DNA of 9,610 nucleotides from an uncultured Clostridia bacterium (GCA_947176115.1 CAMWPK010000046.1:1-9610), one strand, 5' to 3'. Positions 1 through 6,265 are shown, numbered from the stretch's first letter. The notes: generated by a model from the sequence alone, not told the origin. Numbers and translations are program-made.

Positions 1-99
1 ATTTAAGTCAATAATTTTTTGCGTTTTTCTCATTTATCTACACTAAGAAGAGCGATAAAACAGGGCATTATAAAAATTTTACAAATTTCTTTGATATGC

Positions 100-128
100 T
101 TGACACTACTTTTCTCCCTAGATATAAT
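100..128 (+). promoter_or_regulatory. SigA-type promoter of the small lipoprotein gene
   Basis: A perfect -35 box TTGACA (100-105) and a perfect -10 box TATAAT (123-128) are separated by 17 bp. This is the full housekeeping sigma consensus, so strong transcription starting near 135 is expected. It also rules out the in-frame ATG at 96 as a start, because that codon lies upstream of the transcript. Confidence 0.85.
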
Positions 129-167
129 GACAGTAATAAAACAAAAACTTATAAGGAGGTAAAACAA

Positions 168-581
168 ATGAAAAAGAAATTAGTTCTTTCAATCAGCGTC
201 GTTCTTTTGCTAGTTTTGGCTGTAATAGCGTGCGTTGCTTGTACACCTAATGCCGATAGCGTGCAAAAGAAGCTGGAAGGCGAAGGCTATGAGGTGGAAG
301 TTATTGAAGTATCTTCCGATTCAGAAGACATAGTAATTAGTACATACGCGCAAATAGGCGTAACTAAAGTTCTTAGAGCAAGTAAAAGCGAAGATGAATA
401 CTTAACAATTCTTTGGTTCTCAGACTCTGACAAGTTCAATGATGCTTATAAAAGTGCAGAAGAAAAGATAGAAGAGTTAAAGGGATACGCTGAAGAAGCG
501 GGAATAACCTTCAATGTGAAGCTCGTTAAGAAAGGCAAAGCTATCATACAAGGAACGGCTGACGCAGTAAAACTTGTGTAA
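168..581 (+). CDS. Small secreted lipoprotein of unknown function
   Basis: This is a 137-residue protein I do not recognise. It begins with a lysine-rich n-region (MKKK), a hydrophobic stretch at residues 5-21, and a lipobox with VIAC ending at Cys22; Cys25 in CVAC is a second possible lipidation site. It is therefore expected to be diacylglyceryl-anchored on the outer face of the membrane. The mature part (about 112 residues) is acidic in its first half, lysine-rich near the end, and has no cysteine or recognised catalytic motif. The start at 168 is chosen because AAGGAGGT (153-160) sits 7 bases upstream and the signal peptide begins there. An in-frame ATG at 96 would add 24 residues but precedes the promoter. 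The gene stands alone, with its own strong promoter and a downstream hairpin, so it is probably monocistronic and well expressed. Confidence 0.8.
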   Translation: MKKKLVLSISVVLLLVLAVIACVACTPNADSVQKKLEGEGYEVEVIEVSSDSEDIVISTYAQIGVTKVLRASKSEDEYLTILWFSDSDKFNDAYKSAEEKIEELKGYAEEAGITFNVKLVKKGKAIIQGTADAVKLV

Positions 582-593
582 TATGACACACCG

Positions 594-635
594 CTAGTAG
601 ACGCCGTATGAGTTTATGGATACGGCGTTTGCTAG
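594..635 (+). terminator. Hairpin downstream of the lipoprotein gene, probable terminator
   Basis: A stem of 16 pairs closes a 10-base loop: arm 594-609 pairs with 620-635. The inner 9 bp (ACGCCGTAT with ATACGGCGT) are perfect, and the outer 7 include two G-U pairs that exist only in the plus-strand RNA. It begins 12 bases after the stop codon. No clean U-tract follows directly, although the downstream DNA is T-rich. It may therefore be a weak intrinsic terminator or a 3' stabilising hairpin. Confidence 0.55.
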
Positions 636-730
636 GTTGGTAATTTGATATTTATTTAATTTATTTTTATCTTTACAAACTATTGACTAATCAATTACAA
701 AAAGCTGTTTGAAAAAATATCGGTATACAT

Positions 731-759
731 TTGTGTTATTTTGTTTTCTATGATATAAT
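731..759 (+). promoter_or_regulatory. Extended -10 promoter of the ecf-truA operon
   Basis: The -10 box TATAAT (754-759) is preceded by TGa, giving an extended -10. Exactly 17 bp upstream is a weak -35, TTGTGT (731-736). The predicted start near 766 leaves a leader of about 26 bases before ecfA1, too short for a riboswitch. Confidence 0.7.
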
Positions 760-791
760 ATACAAAATATTTTGCGACGGAATGAAAGCAA

Positions 792-1625
792 ATGGCTGTT
801 TTATTAGACAACGTTACTTATTCTTACAACATCAACGATACGCACCGTATCGATGCGGTTAAGCAACTTTCTTTGCATATCGAAGAGGGGACTTTCGTCG
901 CGCTGGTTGGGCACAACGGTAGCGGTAAGAGTACTCTTGCCAAACTGCTCAACGGTCTTTTGATGCCGACGAGTGGCGAAGTCAAGATATTCGGCAAATC
1001 CACACTCGACCCCAACAATATATATGAGATAAGAAAGAACGTGGGTATGGTCTTTCAAAATCCCGACAATCAGATGATTGCCTCAATAGTCGAGGACGAC
1101 GTGGCTTTCGGTCCGGAAAATCTTGGCATAGAACGCGACGAAATAATTCGCAGAGTAGAGTGGGCGCTATCCAAGGTGGATATGCTTGAGTATCGCAAGC
1201 GTACTCCTTTCAAAATGAGCGGAGGACAAAAACAGCGCTTGGCAATTGCGGGCGTACTAGCTATCAAGCCGAAGATTTTGGTGCTTGACGAATCTACGGC
1301 AATGCTCGATCCGCAAGGCAGAAGCGAAGTGCTTAAGGTCGCGCACGAACTCAACAAACAAGACGGAATTACCGTAATTCATATCACTCACTTTATGGAA
1401 GAGGCGTTGGATGCGGATAGATTGATAGTAATGAACGACGGACGTATTTCTTTCGACGGTACGCCAAGAGAAGTATTTAAGCATTATGAAGAACTCAAGA
1501 CGATAAAACTTGCTGTGCCGTGGGAAACGCAAATGGCTATTTCCCTTCACAAAGCCGGCATTGATATGGGAGAGGGAATAGTAAACGAAGAGGAGCTAGT
1601 AGAAAAATTATGCCAATTGTTATAA
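792..1625 (+). CDS. ecfA1: Energy-coupling factor transporter ATPase EcfA1
   Basis: This is a cytoplasmic ABC ATPase subunit (277 residues, normal for the family) that pairs with EcfA2 and powers vitamin or metal-ion uptake through EcfT and an exchangeable S component. Motifs in order: Walker A GHNGSGKST (40-48); Q-loop in VFQNPDNQ (Gln89); signature SGGQ (143-146); Walker B ILVLDE (162-167) with catalytic Glu167; D-loop around Leu172-Asp173; switch His200. The VFQNPDNQ Q-loop and the DESTAMLDP stretch are typical of EcfA1 rather than EcfA2. The start at 792 follows only a weak purine-rich site (around GGAATGAAAG). It is the first gene of the operon, and ecfA2 overlaps its 3' end by 16 bases. 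All catalytic residues are intact. The transported substrate cannot be told from this subunit. Confidence 0.95.
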   Translation: MAVLLDNVTYSYNINDTHRIDAVKQLSLHIEEGTFVALVGHNGSGKSTLAKLLNGLLMPTSGEVKIFGKSTLDPNNIYEIRKNVGMVFQNPDNQMIASIVEDDVAFGPENLGIERDEIIRRVEWALSKVDMLEYRKRTPFKMSGGQKQRLAIAGVLAIKPKILVLDESTAMLDPQGRSEVLKVAHELNKQDGITVIHITHFMEEALDADRLIVMNDGRISFDGTPREVFKHYEELKTIKLAVPWETQMAISLHKAGIDMGEGIVNEEELVEKLCQLL

Positions 1626-2668
1626 AGCACCTGTCATTTACTTACAGCGCGAATACTCCGTATGAAAAAAAAGCGCTTAAAAATATCAATCTTGAAATAA
1701 ACGAAGGCGATTTCCTTGGTATTATAGGGCATACGGGAAGCGGTAAATCGACCTTTATTCAGCATATAAACGGTTTGATTAAACCTCAGCAGGGAGAGGT
1801 AGAAATCTTTGATTTGAAACTTACTCCGGCTAAAAAACCTAAAGTAAATCTAAGAGATTTGAGAAGTAAAGTCGGCATGGTATTTCAATACCCTGAGTAC
1901 CAACTCTTTGCCGACACCGTAGAAAAAGACGTGGCTTTCGGTCCAAAAAATTTGGGGCTTAGCGCAGAAGAAGTAGCTAAGAGAGTAAAGACAGCCATTG
2001 AAATGGTCGGACTTGATTACGAAGCCGTTAAGGACAGAGCGCCCTTTGAACTTTCGGGCGGTCAGAAGCGCAGAGTTGCTATTGCGGGTATTATCGCTAT
2101 GCAACCTAAAGTGCTTATTCTCGACGAGCCTACAGCAGGACTTGATCCATACGGTAAAGAACAGATACTCAATTTGATAAAATATCTAAAGACGCATTGC
2201 TCGCCGACGATAATAGTCATATCTCACGATATAGACGAAATTACGCGTTTTGCCAATAGAATTGTCGTATTCAACGATGCTCAAATAGCGTATGACGAGC
2301 CTATGCAACAACTCTTTAAGCATTCGCGTCAACTTCAAAAAATGGGGCTTGATATCCCAAGAGCCGTCAAAGTCGTCAATAATCTGCGCGCTAGAGGAGT
2401 GGATCTCGGCGACGATATCGTCACTGCGGAGGACTTGCTCAAAGCAATTATTGCAAGATACAACGAAAAACATTCTGCTCAAATCGACGAGGGCGCATGC
2501 GTATTCGATATGTATGATTTTTCACAAAAATGGCTGACAAGCGAGGAGAGGGAAGAGTTGGGACTGATTCCTAAGAGCGAGGAAGTACCAAAAGCTCAAA
2601 GTAAGACGCGTAAGCCCAATAAAAAAACCAAACCGCGTAAGACAAAAGACGAGGAGGGCAAAGAATGA
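1610..2668 (+). CDS. ecfA2: Energy-coupling factor transporter ATPase EcfA2 with a long basic C-terminal tail
   Basis: This is the second ATPase of the ECF energising module. Motifs: Walker A GHTGSGKST (40-48); Q-loop in VFQYPEYQLF (Gln93), diagnostic of EcfA2; signature SGGQ (149-152); Walker B VLILDE (168-173) with Glu173; D-loop GLDP (177-180); switch His206. EcfA2 proteins usually end near residue 285-290, but this one runs to 352. The extra 65 or so residues contain a short segment (roughly 295-320) and then a Lys/Arg-rich, probably disordered tail: 10 of 19 residues between 328 and 346 are Lys or Arg. The start overlaps ecfA1 by 16 bases, with AGGAG (1591-1595) a rather distant 14 bases upstream, which suggests translational coupling. 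The stop overlaps the ecfT start as ATGA. The tail is in frame and ends exactly at that overlap, so it does not look like a frameshift artefact. Confidence 0.95.
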   Translation: MPIVIKHLSFTYSANTPYEKKALKNINLEINEGDFLGIIGHTGSGKSTFIQHINGLIKPQQGEVEIFDLKLTPAKKPKVNLRDLRSKVGMVFQYPEYQLFADTVEKDVAFGPKNLGLSAEEVAKRVKTAIEMVGLDYEAVKDRAPFELSGGQKRRVAIAGIIAMQPKVLILDEPTAGLDPYGKEQILNLIKYLKTHCSPTIIVISHDIDEITRFANRIVVFNDAQIAYDEPMQQLFKHSRQLQKMGLDIPRAVKVVNNLRARGVDLGDDIVTAEDLLKAIIARYNEKHSAQIDEGACVFDMYDFSQKWLTSEEREELGLIPKSEEVPKAQSKTRKPNKKTKPRKTKDEEGKE

Positions 2669-3567
2669 GAGATATATCTTTCGGACAGTATTATCCCGTA
2701 AAATCTTTTGTCCACAATATTGACGCAAGAATAAAAATATTCGTGACGTTGCTGTATATGGTTTCGGTATTCTTTATCGTATCGTATACGACTTTTGTTT
2801 GCATGTTCGCGCTTTTAATGATAATAATCGCAATCTCGCACGTGCCGTATAGAATAGTTTTTAGAAGTATAAGAGGACTGATTTTCTTATTGATTTTTAC
2901 TGCAATTATCAACATCTTTTTTACGTCGTCCGGCAACGTGCTTTTGCCTATCAAAATCGGCAAACTGGTTATTAATATAACAGATCAAGGAATCAATTTC
3001 GCAATCAAAATGGCTTTGAGATTTTCTATGCTAGTCTTAGGGTCTTCGATATTGACTTTTACCACGACGCCGACGGAACTCACCGACGCTTTGGAAGTAA
3101 TCTTGAAACCTTTGACGTATATCAAAATTCCCGTACACGATTTGGCTATTATTATGTCGATAGCGCTGAGATTTATCCCTGGACTTATGGATGAAACTGA
3201 CAAAATTATGATGGCGCAAAAGGCTAGAGGAGCCAATATCGACAGCGGTAATTTCTTCAAAAAAATCAAAGCGATGTTGCCCGTGCTTATTCCGCTTTTT
3301 GTAAGCGCGTTTAGAAGAGCAGACGAGCTTGCCGACGCTTTGGACGCAAGATGTTACAATGCGTCAGGAAAACGCACTAAAATGAAAGTCTTTAAGCTGA
3401 AAGCTACGGACTTAGTAGCGTTTTTCGCGTTTGTTGCGATTGTCGTTTTGATTTTCTTGGATAAGTATCTTATTGGCGCTATGGTAACTCCTCCTGACCT
3501 TGGAGGCTTTGAAGTACAAGGTCTTGATATTTTCGTATACAGACTTATTATGATAATTACGGGTTGA
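2665..3567 (+). CDS. ecfT: Energy-coupling factor transporter transmembrane subunit EcfT
   Basis: This is the integral membrane scaffold (300 residues) that connects the EcfA1/EcfA2 ATPases to substrate-specific S components. Hydrophobic segments lie near residues 24-39, 43-58, 71-87, 112-132 and 248-266. The long cytoplasmic coupling region between them carries the two characteristic Ala-Arg motifs: ARG at 187-189 (in AQKARGA) and, in place of a second ARG, ARC at 228-230 (in DALDARCY). These helices contact the ATPases. The C-terminus extends some 30 residues past the last clear membrane helix, a little longer than the usual 265 or so. The start codon overlaps the ecfA2 stop (ATGA), with a strong GAGGAGGG site (2651-2658) 6 bases upstream. 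No S-component gene follows, so this is the shared, group II type of module. Confidence 0.93.
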   Translation: MRDISFGQYYPVKSFVHNIDARIKIFVTLLYMVSVFFIVSYTTFVCMFALLMIIIAISHVPYRIVFRSIRGLIFLLIFTAIINIFFTSSGNVLLPIKIGKLVINITDQGINFAIKMALRFSMLVLGSSILTFTTTPTELTDALEVILKPLTYIKIPVHDLAIIMSIALRFIPGLMDETDKIMMAQKARGANIDSGNFFKKIKAMLPVLIPLFVSAFRRADELADALDARCYNASGKRTKMKVFKLKATDLVAFFAFVAIVVLIFLDKYLIGAMVTPPDLGGFEVQGLDIFVYRLIMIITG

Positions 3568-3569
3568 GT

Positions 3570-4310
3570 ATGGCGAGATATAAGTTGACGGTATGTTATG
3601 ACGGTAGCGATTATTACGGATTTCAAAGACAAAACGCTTTGCCTACCGTTCAGCAAAAACTTGAAGAAGCTCTTTCAACTCGCTTTCAACAACGCATATC
3701 CGTCCACCCAAGCGGAAGAACCGACGCGGGAGTACACGCAATAGCTCAAGTCGTGCATTTTGACGTGGATAGCGAGATTAAGACGTCAAGTTTTGGCTAT
3801 AGTATCAATACGCTTTTGCCCAAGGATATAGCAGTCACTTCTTGCGAAAAAGTAAGCGACGAGTTCCATGCGCAATTTGGAGCAAAACGCAAGACCTATC
3901 TATATAAAATTTGCCTTTGCAAAATTCACAGTCCGCTTAAACGAAAATATTTTCACGTATGTTTTTACGATTTGGACATCGCCAAAATGCAAGACGCATG
4001 TAAGTATTTTGTGGGAGAGCATGATTTTAGAGCTTTTATGCTTGCCAATGACGAAAAAGAAAACACCGTTCGCACAATATATAATTTGAGCGTAGAAAGG
4101 TTTGACGACGAAGTGCATATAAGAGTAACAGGCAACGGCTTTTTGCATAATATGGTACGCATCATAGCAGGTACGCTCGTAGACGTCGGCAGGGGTAGGC
4201 TAGTTCCTCAAGATATTCAAAAAATAATCGCCTCCAAAAGACATGTGGGCACGGGTAAGACGCTTGACCCGCAGGGGCTTTACCTTGAGAGCGTAGAATA
4301 CGAATACTAG
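3570..4310 (+). CDS. truA: tRNA pseudouridine(38-40) synthase TruA
   Basis: TruA isomerises uridine to pseudouridine at positions 38-40 in the anticodon stem-loop of many tRNAs. The 246-residue length is normal. The invariant GRTDAGVHA motif spans residues 49-57, with catalytic Asp52. The N-terminal YDGSDYYGFQRQ and the C-terminal MVRIIAGTLVDVGRGRL segment are also typical. I chose ATG at 3570. A TTG at 3564, overlapping the ecfT stop, is in frame and would add two residues, but neither has a strong ribosome binding site (a short GGG run lies at 3561-3563). Translation is probably coupled to ecfT. truA directly after ecfT is the usual arrangement in Bacillota, but the ribosomal genes that commonly flank this block are absent here. 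Confidence 0.95.
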   Translation: MARYKLTVCYDGSDYYGFQRQNALPTVQQKLEEALSTRFQQRISVHPSGRTDAGVHAIAQVVHFDVDSEIKTSSFGYSINTLLPKDIAVTSCEKVSDEFHAQFGAKRKTYLYKICLCKIHSPLKRKYFHVCFYDLDIAKMQDACKYFVGEHDFRAFMLANDEKENTVRTIYNLSVERFDDEVHIRVTGNGFLHNMVRIIAGTLVDVGRGRLVPQDIQKIIASKRHVGTGKTLDPQGLYLESVEYEY

Positions 4311-4328
4311 GATATCGAAGTTTATTAC

Positions 4329-4456
4329 CGACTGCGTATATCAGCGCGCCTTCCGCCCTAACGTCGGGTCTCGGGAAGTCGACGTGTACGTCTAGTACAC
4401 TTGGCGACTTCACCTCGCCCTAGCACGGACGAAAATCGCACTAATCTTCGCAGTCG
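4329..4456 (-). ncRNA. Candidate structured RNA or long palindromic element between truA and the phosphatase gene
   Basis: A 128-base stretch with about 58% GC folds back on itself almost completely. The outer 30 positions (4329-4358 against 4427-4456) give 22 Watson-Crick pairs, including a perfect 8-bp end, CGACTGCG with CGCAGTCG. Five of the eight exceptions are C-A on the plus strand, which become G-U pairs on the minus strand, so the minus-strand RNA has 27 of 30 paired. After an internal loop come GAAGTCG/CGACTTC (4375-4381 with 4405-4411) and GTGTAC/GTACAC (4384-4389 with 4395-4400) around a 5-base loop. A rod with a central bubble is reminiscent of 6S RNA in outline, but it is short for 6S and I recognise no family sequence. 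I see no convincing minus-strand promoter or U-tract. A palindromic repeat element is the main alternative. Confidence 0.4.
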
Positions 4457-4495
4457 CGACAGACATAATTCAAATTGTTTCAAGGAAAAATAAAA

Positions 4496-4945
4496 ATGCA
4501 TAAAATAATGTTCGTATGTCACGGCAATATATGCCGTTCGCCAATGGCGGAATTTGTGTTCAAAGACATAGTTAAGAGAGCGGGGAGAGAAAAAGACTTT
4601 GTTATAAGTTCCTCCGCAACTAGCAATGAAGAAATAGGCAATCCCGTGCACTACGGCACGGTTAGGAAACTGTCGCAATACGGCATTAGTTGCGCAGGCA
4701 AACGCGCTGTGAGATTGACAAGGGAAGACTATAACAAATACGATATGTTTATTGGTATGGACAGTTATAATTTAGTAAATATGCTCAAAATATTCGGCAG
4801 TGACCCTGATGGCAAAATTCACTCTATGCTTGAGTTTGTTGGGGAGAATAGAGATGTAGCAGACCCTTGGTATACAGGAGATTTTGACAAGACTTACGAC
4901 GATATAAAAGCAGGTTGCGAAGCGTTGGGTAAGATATTGATTTAG
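4496..4945 (+). CDS. Low-molecular-weight protein tyrosine phosphatase
   Basis: This is a cytoplasmic phosphatase of the LMW-PTP/arsenate-reductase-like fold (149 residues, typical). The phosphate-binding loop C-X5-R-S is at residues 8-15 (CHGNICRS), with nucleophile Cys8 and Arg14. The general acid is Asp123 in DPWY (123-126). The full catalytic set is therefore present, and the DPWY motif favours a tyrosine phosphatase over an arsenate reductase. In Gram-positive bacteria such enzymes often oppose tyrosine kinases of capsule or stress pathways, but no kinase gene is in this window. The start at 4496 is chosen because AAGGA (4482-4486) lies 9 bases upstream and the conserved fold begins there. 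A TTG at 4475 would add seven residues. A possible -10 CATAAT (4464-4469) lacks a good -35. The hydrolase gene follows after 14 bases. Confidence 0.92.
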   Translation: MHKIMFVCHGNICRSPMAEFVFKDIVKRAGREKDFVISSSATSNEEIGNPVHYGTVRKLSQYGISCAGKRAVRLTREDYNKYDMFIGMDSYNLVNMLKIFGSDPDGKIHSMLEFVGENRDVADPWYTGDFDKTYDDIKAGCEALGKILI

Positions 4946-4959
4946 AAATGTAAAGACGT

Positions 4960-5760
4960 ATGATAAAGAAATTTTTTAGATTAGAAAACGGCGATAAAAA
5001 TTTTTGTAGACTTTATCTTCCATATAAGGACGCAAAGAATATACCTGTGATAATCTATTGTCACGGTTGGACAATGCCTATTTTAGGAGGTGGCAGAATT
5101 ATAGCAGGGGCGCCTAAAAAGGTTAGGGACGAAGCAATTAAAAACGGAATGGCGTTTATTTCCTTTGACCAATTTGGCGAATACCGTACTTGGGGCGATA
5201 ATAGGTACTTTACACATGCAAGGTGGGGCGAAGGAGTAAACAACGTCTATGAGTATATAATTAAATCGGGATTATCAAAAGACGGTTTGATAGGTTGCTT
5301 CGGGATAAGTAGCGGTACTACCGCAATCTTTAGAATGGAGCAGAAATATCAAAAGTTGGCGTTTATCGTTTCGGTAGCTACGGCAATAAGTAATAATATC
5401 ATTAATATAGGTGGACCTAGACAATTTTATTTAGATAATAAAGAACATTTGGATAACGGCGGACTTGTTAAGTATTGCAATAAAAAGATTTCAAAACTTT
5501 TCTTTGAAGACGACGATAAGAATCTTTGTATAGAGCATATGGAAAAAGTCAAGTGTCCGACGTTCTTTTTGCAAGGTAGTAAAGATAATGACAGGCGCAA
5601 GAAAGACGCATTGGATGGATATGAAATCTTAAAGTCCTATGGAATTCCCACTGAATATCTTCTTGTCGAAGGCGGAGGACACGGGCTAGAAGAGCGCGCA
5701 AAATTTTGCGCAGAAAAGACCGTTGAATTTATCAATAAGGTATTAGAGAATAGACTTTGA
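4960..5760 (+). CDS. Alpha/beta hydrolase, probable serine esterase or peptidase of unknown substrate
   Basis: This is a 266-residue protein without a signal peptide, so probably cytoplasmic. The alpha/beta-hydrolase landmarks are in order: HG near the oxyanion hole (His35-Gly36); nucleophile elbow GISSG with Ser117 (115-119); a candidate acid Asp209 in the GSKDND segment (Asp211 is an alternative); and catalytic His241 in GGGHG. The region between Ser117 and the acid (roughly 140-195) is a probable lid. Overall spacing resembles the dienelactone-hydrolase/prolyl-oligopeptidase-like branch, but the substrate cannot be named. The gene begins 14 bases after the phosphatase stop codon and is probably co-transcribed. 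Its ribosome binding site is poor (only AAAGACG before the ATG), so translation may depend on the upstream gene. No clear terminator follows it before the tRNA promoter. Confidence 0.85.
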   Translation: MIKKFFRLENGDKNFCRLYLPYKDAKNIPVIIYCHGWTMPILGGGRIIAGAPKKVRDEAIKNGMAFISFDQFGEYRTWGDNRYFTHARWGEGVNNVYEYIIKSGLSKDGLIGCFGISSGTTAIFRMEQKYQKLAFIVSVATAISNNIINIGGPRQFYLDNKEHLDNGGLVKYCNKKISKLFFEDDDKNLCIEHMEKVKCPTFFLQGSKDNDRRKKDALDGYEILKSYGIPTEYLLVEGGGHGLEERAKFCAEKTVEFINKVLENRL

Positions 5761-5859
5761 ATAAAAGAAGTTTTGAAGAATAAATAACGTAAGTCTAATC
5801 GCGTAAATTTGCATAAAAACTAAATATTTCAACAATTTTTAATAATTACAAAAAATCAG

Positions 5860-5888
5860 TTGACAATATTTTTCATTTATATTATATT
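5860..5888 (+). promoter_or_regulatory. SigA-type promoter of the tRNA-Glu gene
   Basis: A perfect -35 TTGACA (5860-5865) is separated by exactly 17 bp from TATATT (5883-5888), which matches the -10 consensus at five of six positions. Transcription should start near 5895, about 14 bases before the mature tRNA 5' end. Confidence 0.8.
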
Positions 5889-5908
5889 GTAAAAGCGTAA
5901 TTTAATAT

Positions 5909-5983
5909 GGCTCCATGGTCAAGCGGTCAAGACATCGCCCTTTCACGGCGGTAACTCGGGTTCGATTCCCGATGGAGTCACCA
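5909..5983 (+). tRNA. tRNA-Glu, anticodon TTC, with encoded CCA
   Basis: A complete 75-base cloverleaf is visible. The acceptor stem is GGCTCCA (5909-5915) with TGGAGTC (5973-5979), containing one G-U pair. The D stem is GTC/GAC (5918-5920, 5931-5933). The anticodon stem is 5935-5939 with 5947-5951, and the loop CTTTCAC (5940-5946) places TTC at 5942-5944. The T stem is TCGGG/CCCGA (5956-5960, 5968-5972) around TTCGATT. Discriminator A5980 is followed by genomic CCA (5981-5983). It is a single tRNA with its own promoter and terminator. Accessory genes and palindromes begin right after it. Confidence 0.97.
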
Positions 5984-6025
5984 CATAGAAAACAACCGAC
6001 GAATAGTCGGTTGTTTTCTTATGTG
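5982..6025 (+). terminator. Intrinsic terminator hairpin of tRNA-Glu, overlapping the CCA end
   Basis: A perfect 13-bp stem (5988-6000 with 6006-6018) closes a 5-base loop GAATA. The 3' arm is U-rich (GGTTGTTTTC) and runs on to TT. After one bulged T the pairing resumes for six more bases (CACATA at 5982-5987 with TATGTG at 6020-6025), so the extended stem takes in the last two bases of the tRNA CCA. Confidence 0.75.
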
Positions 6026-6101
6026 TGCCCTCCACGGGAATTGCGACCTGCGCGCTCACTGCAAGTCTACAATAGAATAACAAACTAAGCTTATTACGGA
6101 T

Positions 6102-6219
6102 TGAGCGAAGCGAAATCTTGACGAACTTGTTCGTCAACTTCCCGATGATATCAGTAAAAAATCGTTCGCTCAGCCGAGCAATCGAAGATTGCGAAAGCCA
6201 CGAGCGTAGCGAAATTCTT
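6102..6219 (+). repeat. Cluster of small palindromes with a duplicated GAGCGnAGCGAAAT motif
   Basis: The 336 bases between the tRNA and the acetyltransferase gene contain no supportable ORF. From 6102 they hold nested inverted repeats: TGAGCGAA (6102-6109) with TTCGCTCA (6165-6172); inside it TTGACGAA/TTCGTCAA (6118-6125, 6130-6137) around CTTG; then GCAATC/GATTGC (6178-6183, 6187-6192) around GAA. GAGCGAAGCGAAAT (6103-6116) recurs as GAGCGTAGCGAAAT (6202-6215), so near-direct repeats bracket the cluster. This looks like a REP- or MITE-like non-coding repeat, but whether it recurs in the genome cannot be seen here. Positions 6026-6100 are locally GC-rich at first, with no structure I can name. 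Confidence 0.5.
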
Positions 6220-6236
6220 ACGATATGTTATTTGAC

Positions 6237-6265
6237 TTTGCATAACCATGTATTTGTGCTATAAT
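6237..6265 (+). promoter_or_regulatory. Extended -10 promoter of the cat-family gene
   Basis: The -10 TATAAT (6260-6265) is preceded by TGc, making an extended -10. At 17 bp spacing the -35 is a partial match, TTTGCA (6237-6242). A better-looking TTGACT at 6232-6237 is 22 bp away, too far for normal use. The predicted start near 6272 leaves a leader of about 48 bases. Two sequence blocks here match the MarR-GNAT promoter. Confidence 0.65.

Noticed and set aside
1..95. Left edge checked for the end of an upstream gene or an RNA
   Set aside because: AT-rich sequence with no convincing coding frame, hairpin or promoter other than the one already listed at 100-128.
96..167. In-frame ATG at 96 giving a 24-residue N-terminal extension of the small lipoprotein
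   Set aside because: It lies upstream of a perfect promoter (100-128), has no ribosome binding site, and would bury the signal peptide. The ATG at 168 has AAGGAGGT at ideal spacing.
4285..4313. Possible plus-strand promoter TTGAGA - 17 bp - TAGGAT at the end of truA, which could transcribe the 4329-4456 fold on the plus strand
   Set aside because: The -10 match is only four of six and lies in coding sequence, and the wobble pattern of the fold favours the opposite strand.
4162..4678. Minus-strand open frames through the GC-rich truA-phosphatase gap
   Set aside because: They run antisense to truA or the phosphatase gene, lack start signals, and the region's base pairing explains its composition better than coding does.
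5943..6137. Minus-strand 64-residue open frame across the tRNA and its terminator
   Set aside because: Its C-terminal part is simply the antisense translation of tRNA-Glu, a well-known source of false proteins; no start signal is seen.
6139..6147. TTCCCGATG repeated from the tRNA-Glu 3' part (5966-5974), a possible attachment-site remnant
   Set aside because: Only nine bases match exactly, there is no integrase gene in the window, and the copy lies inside the palindrome cluster.
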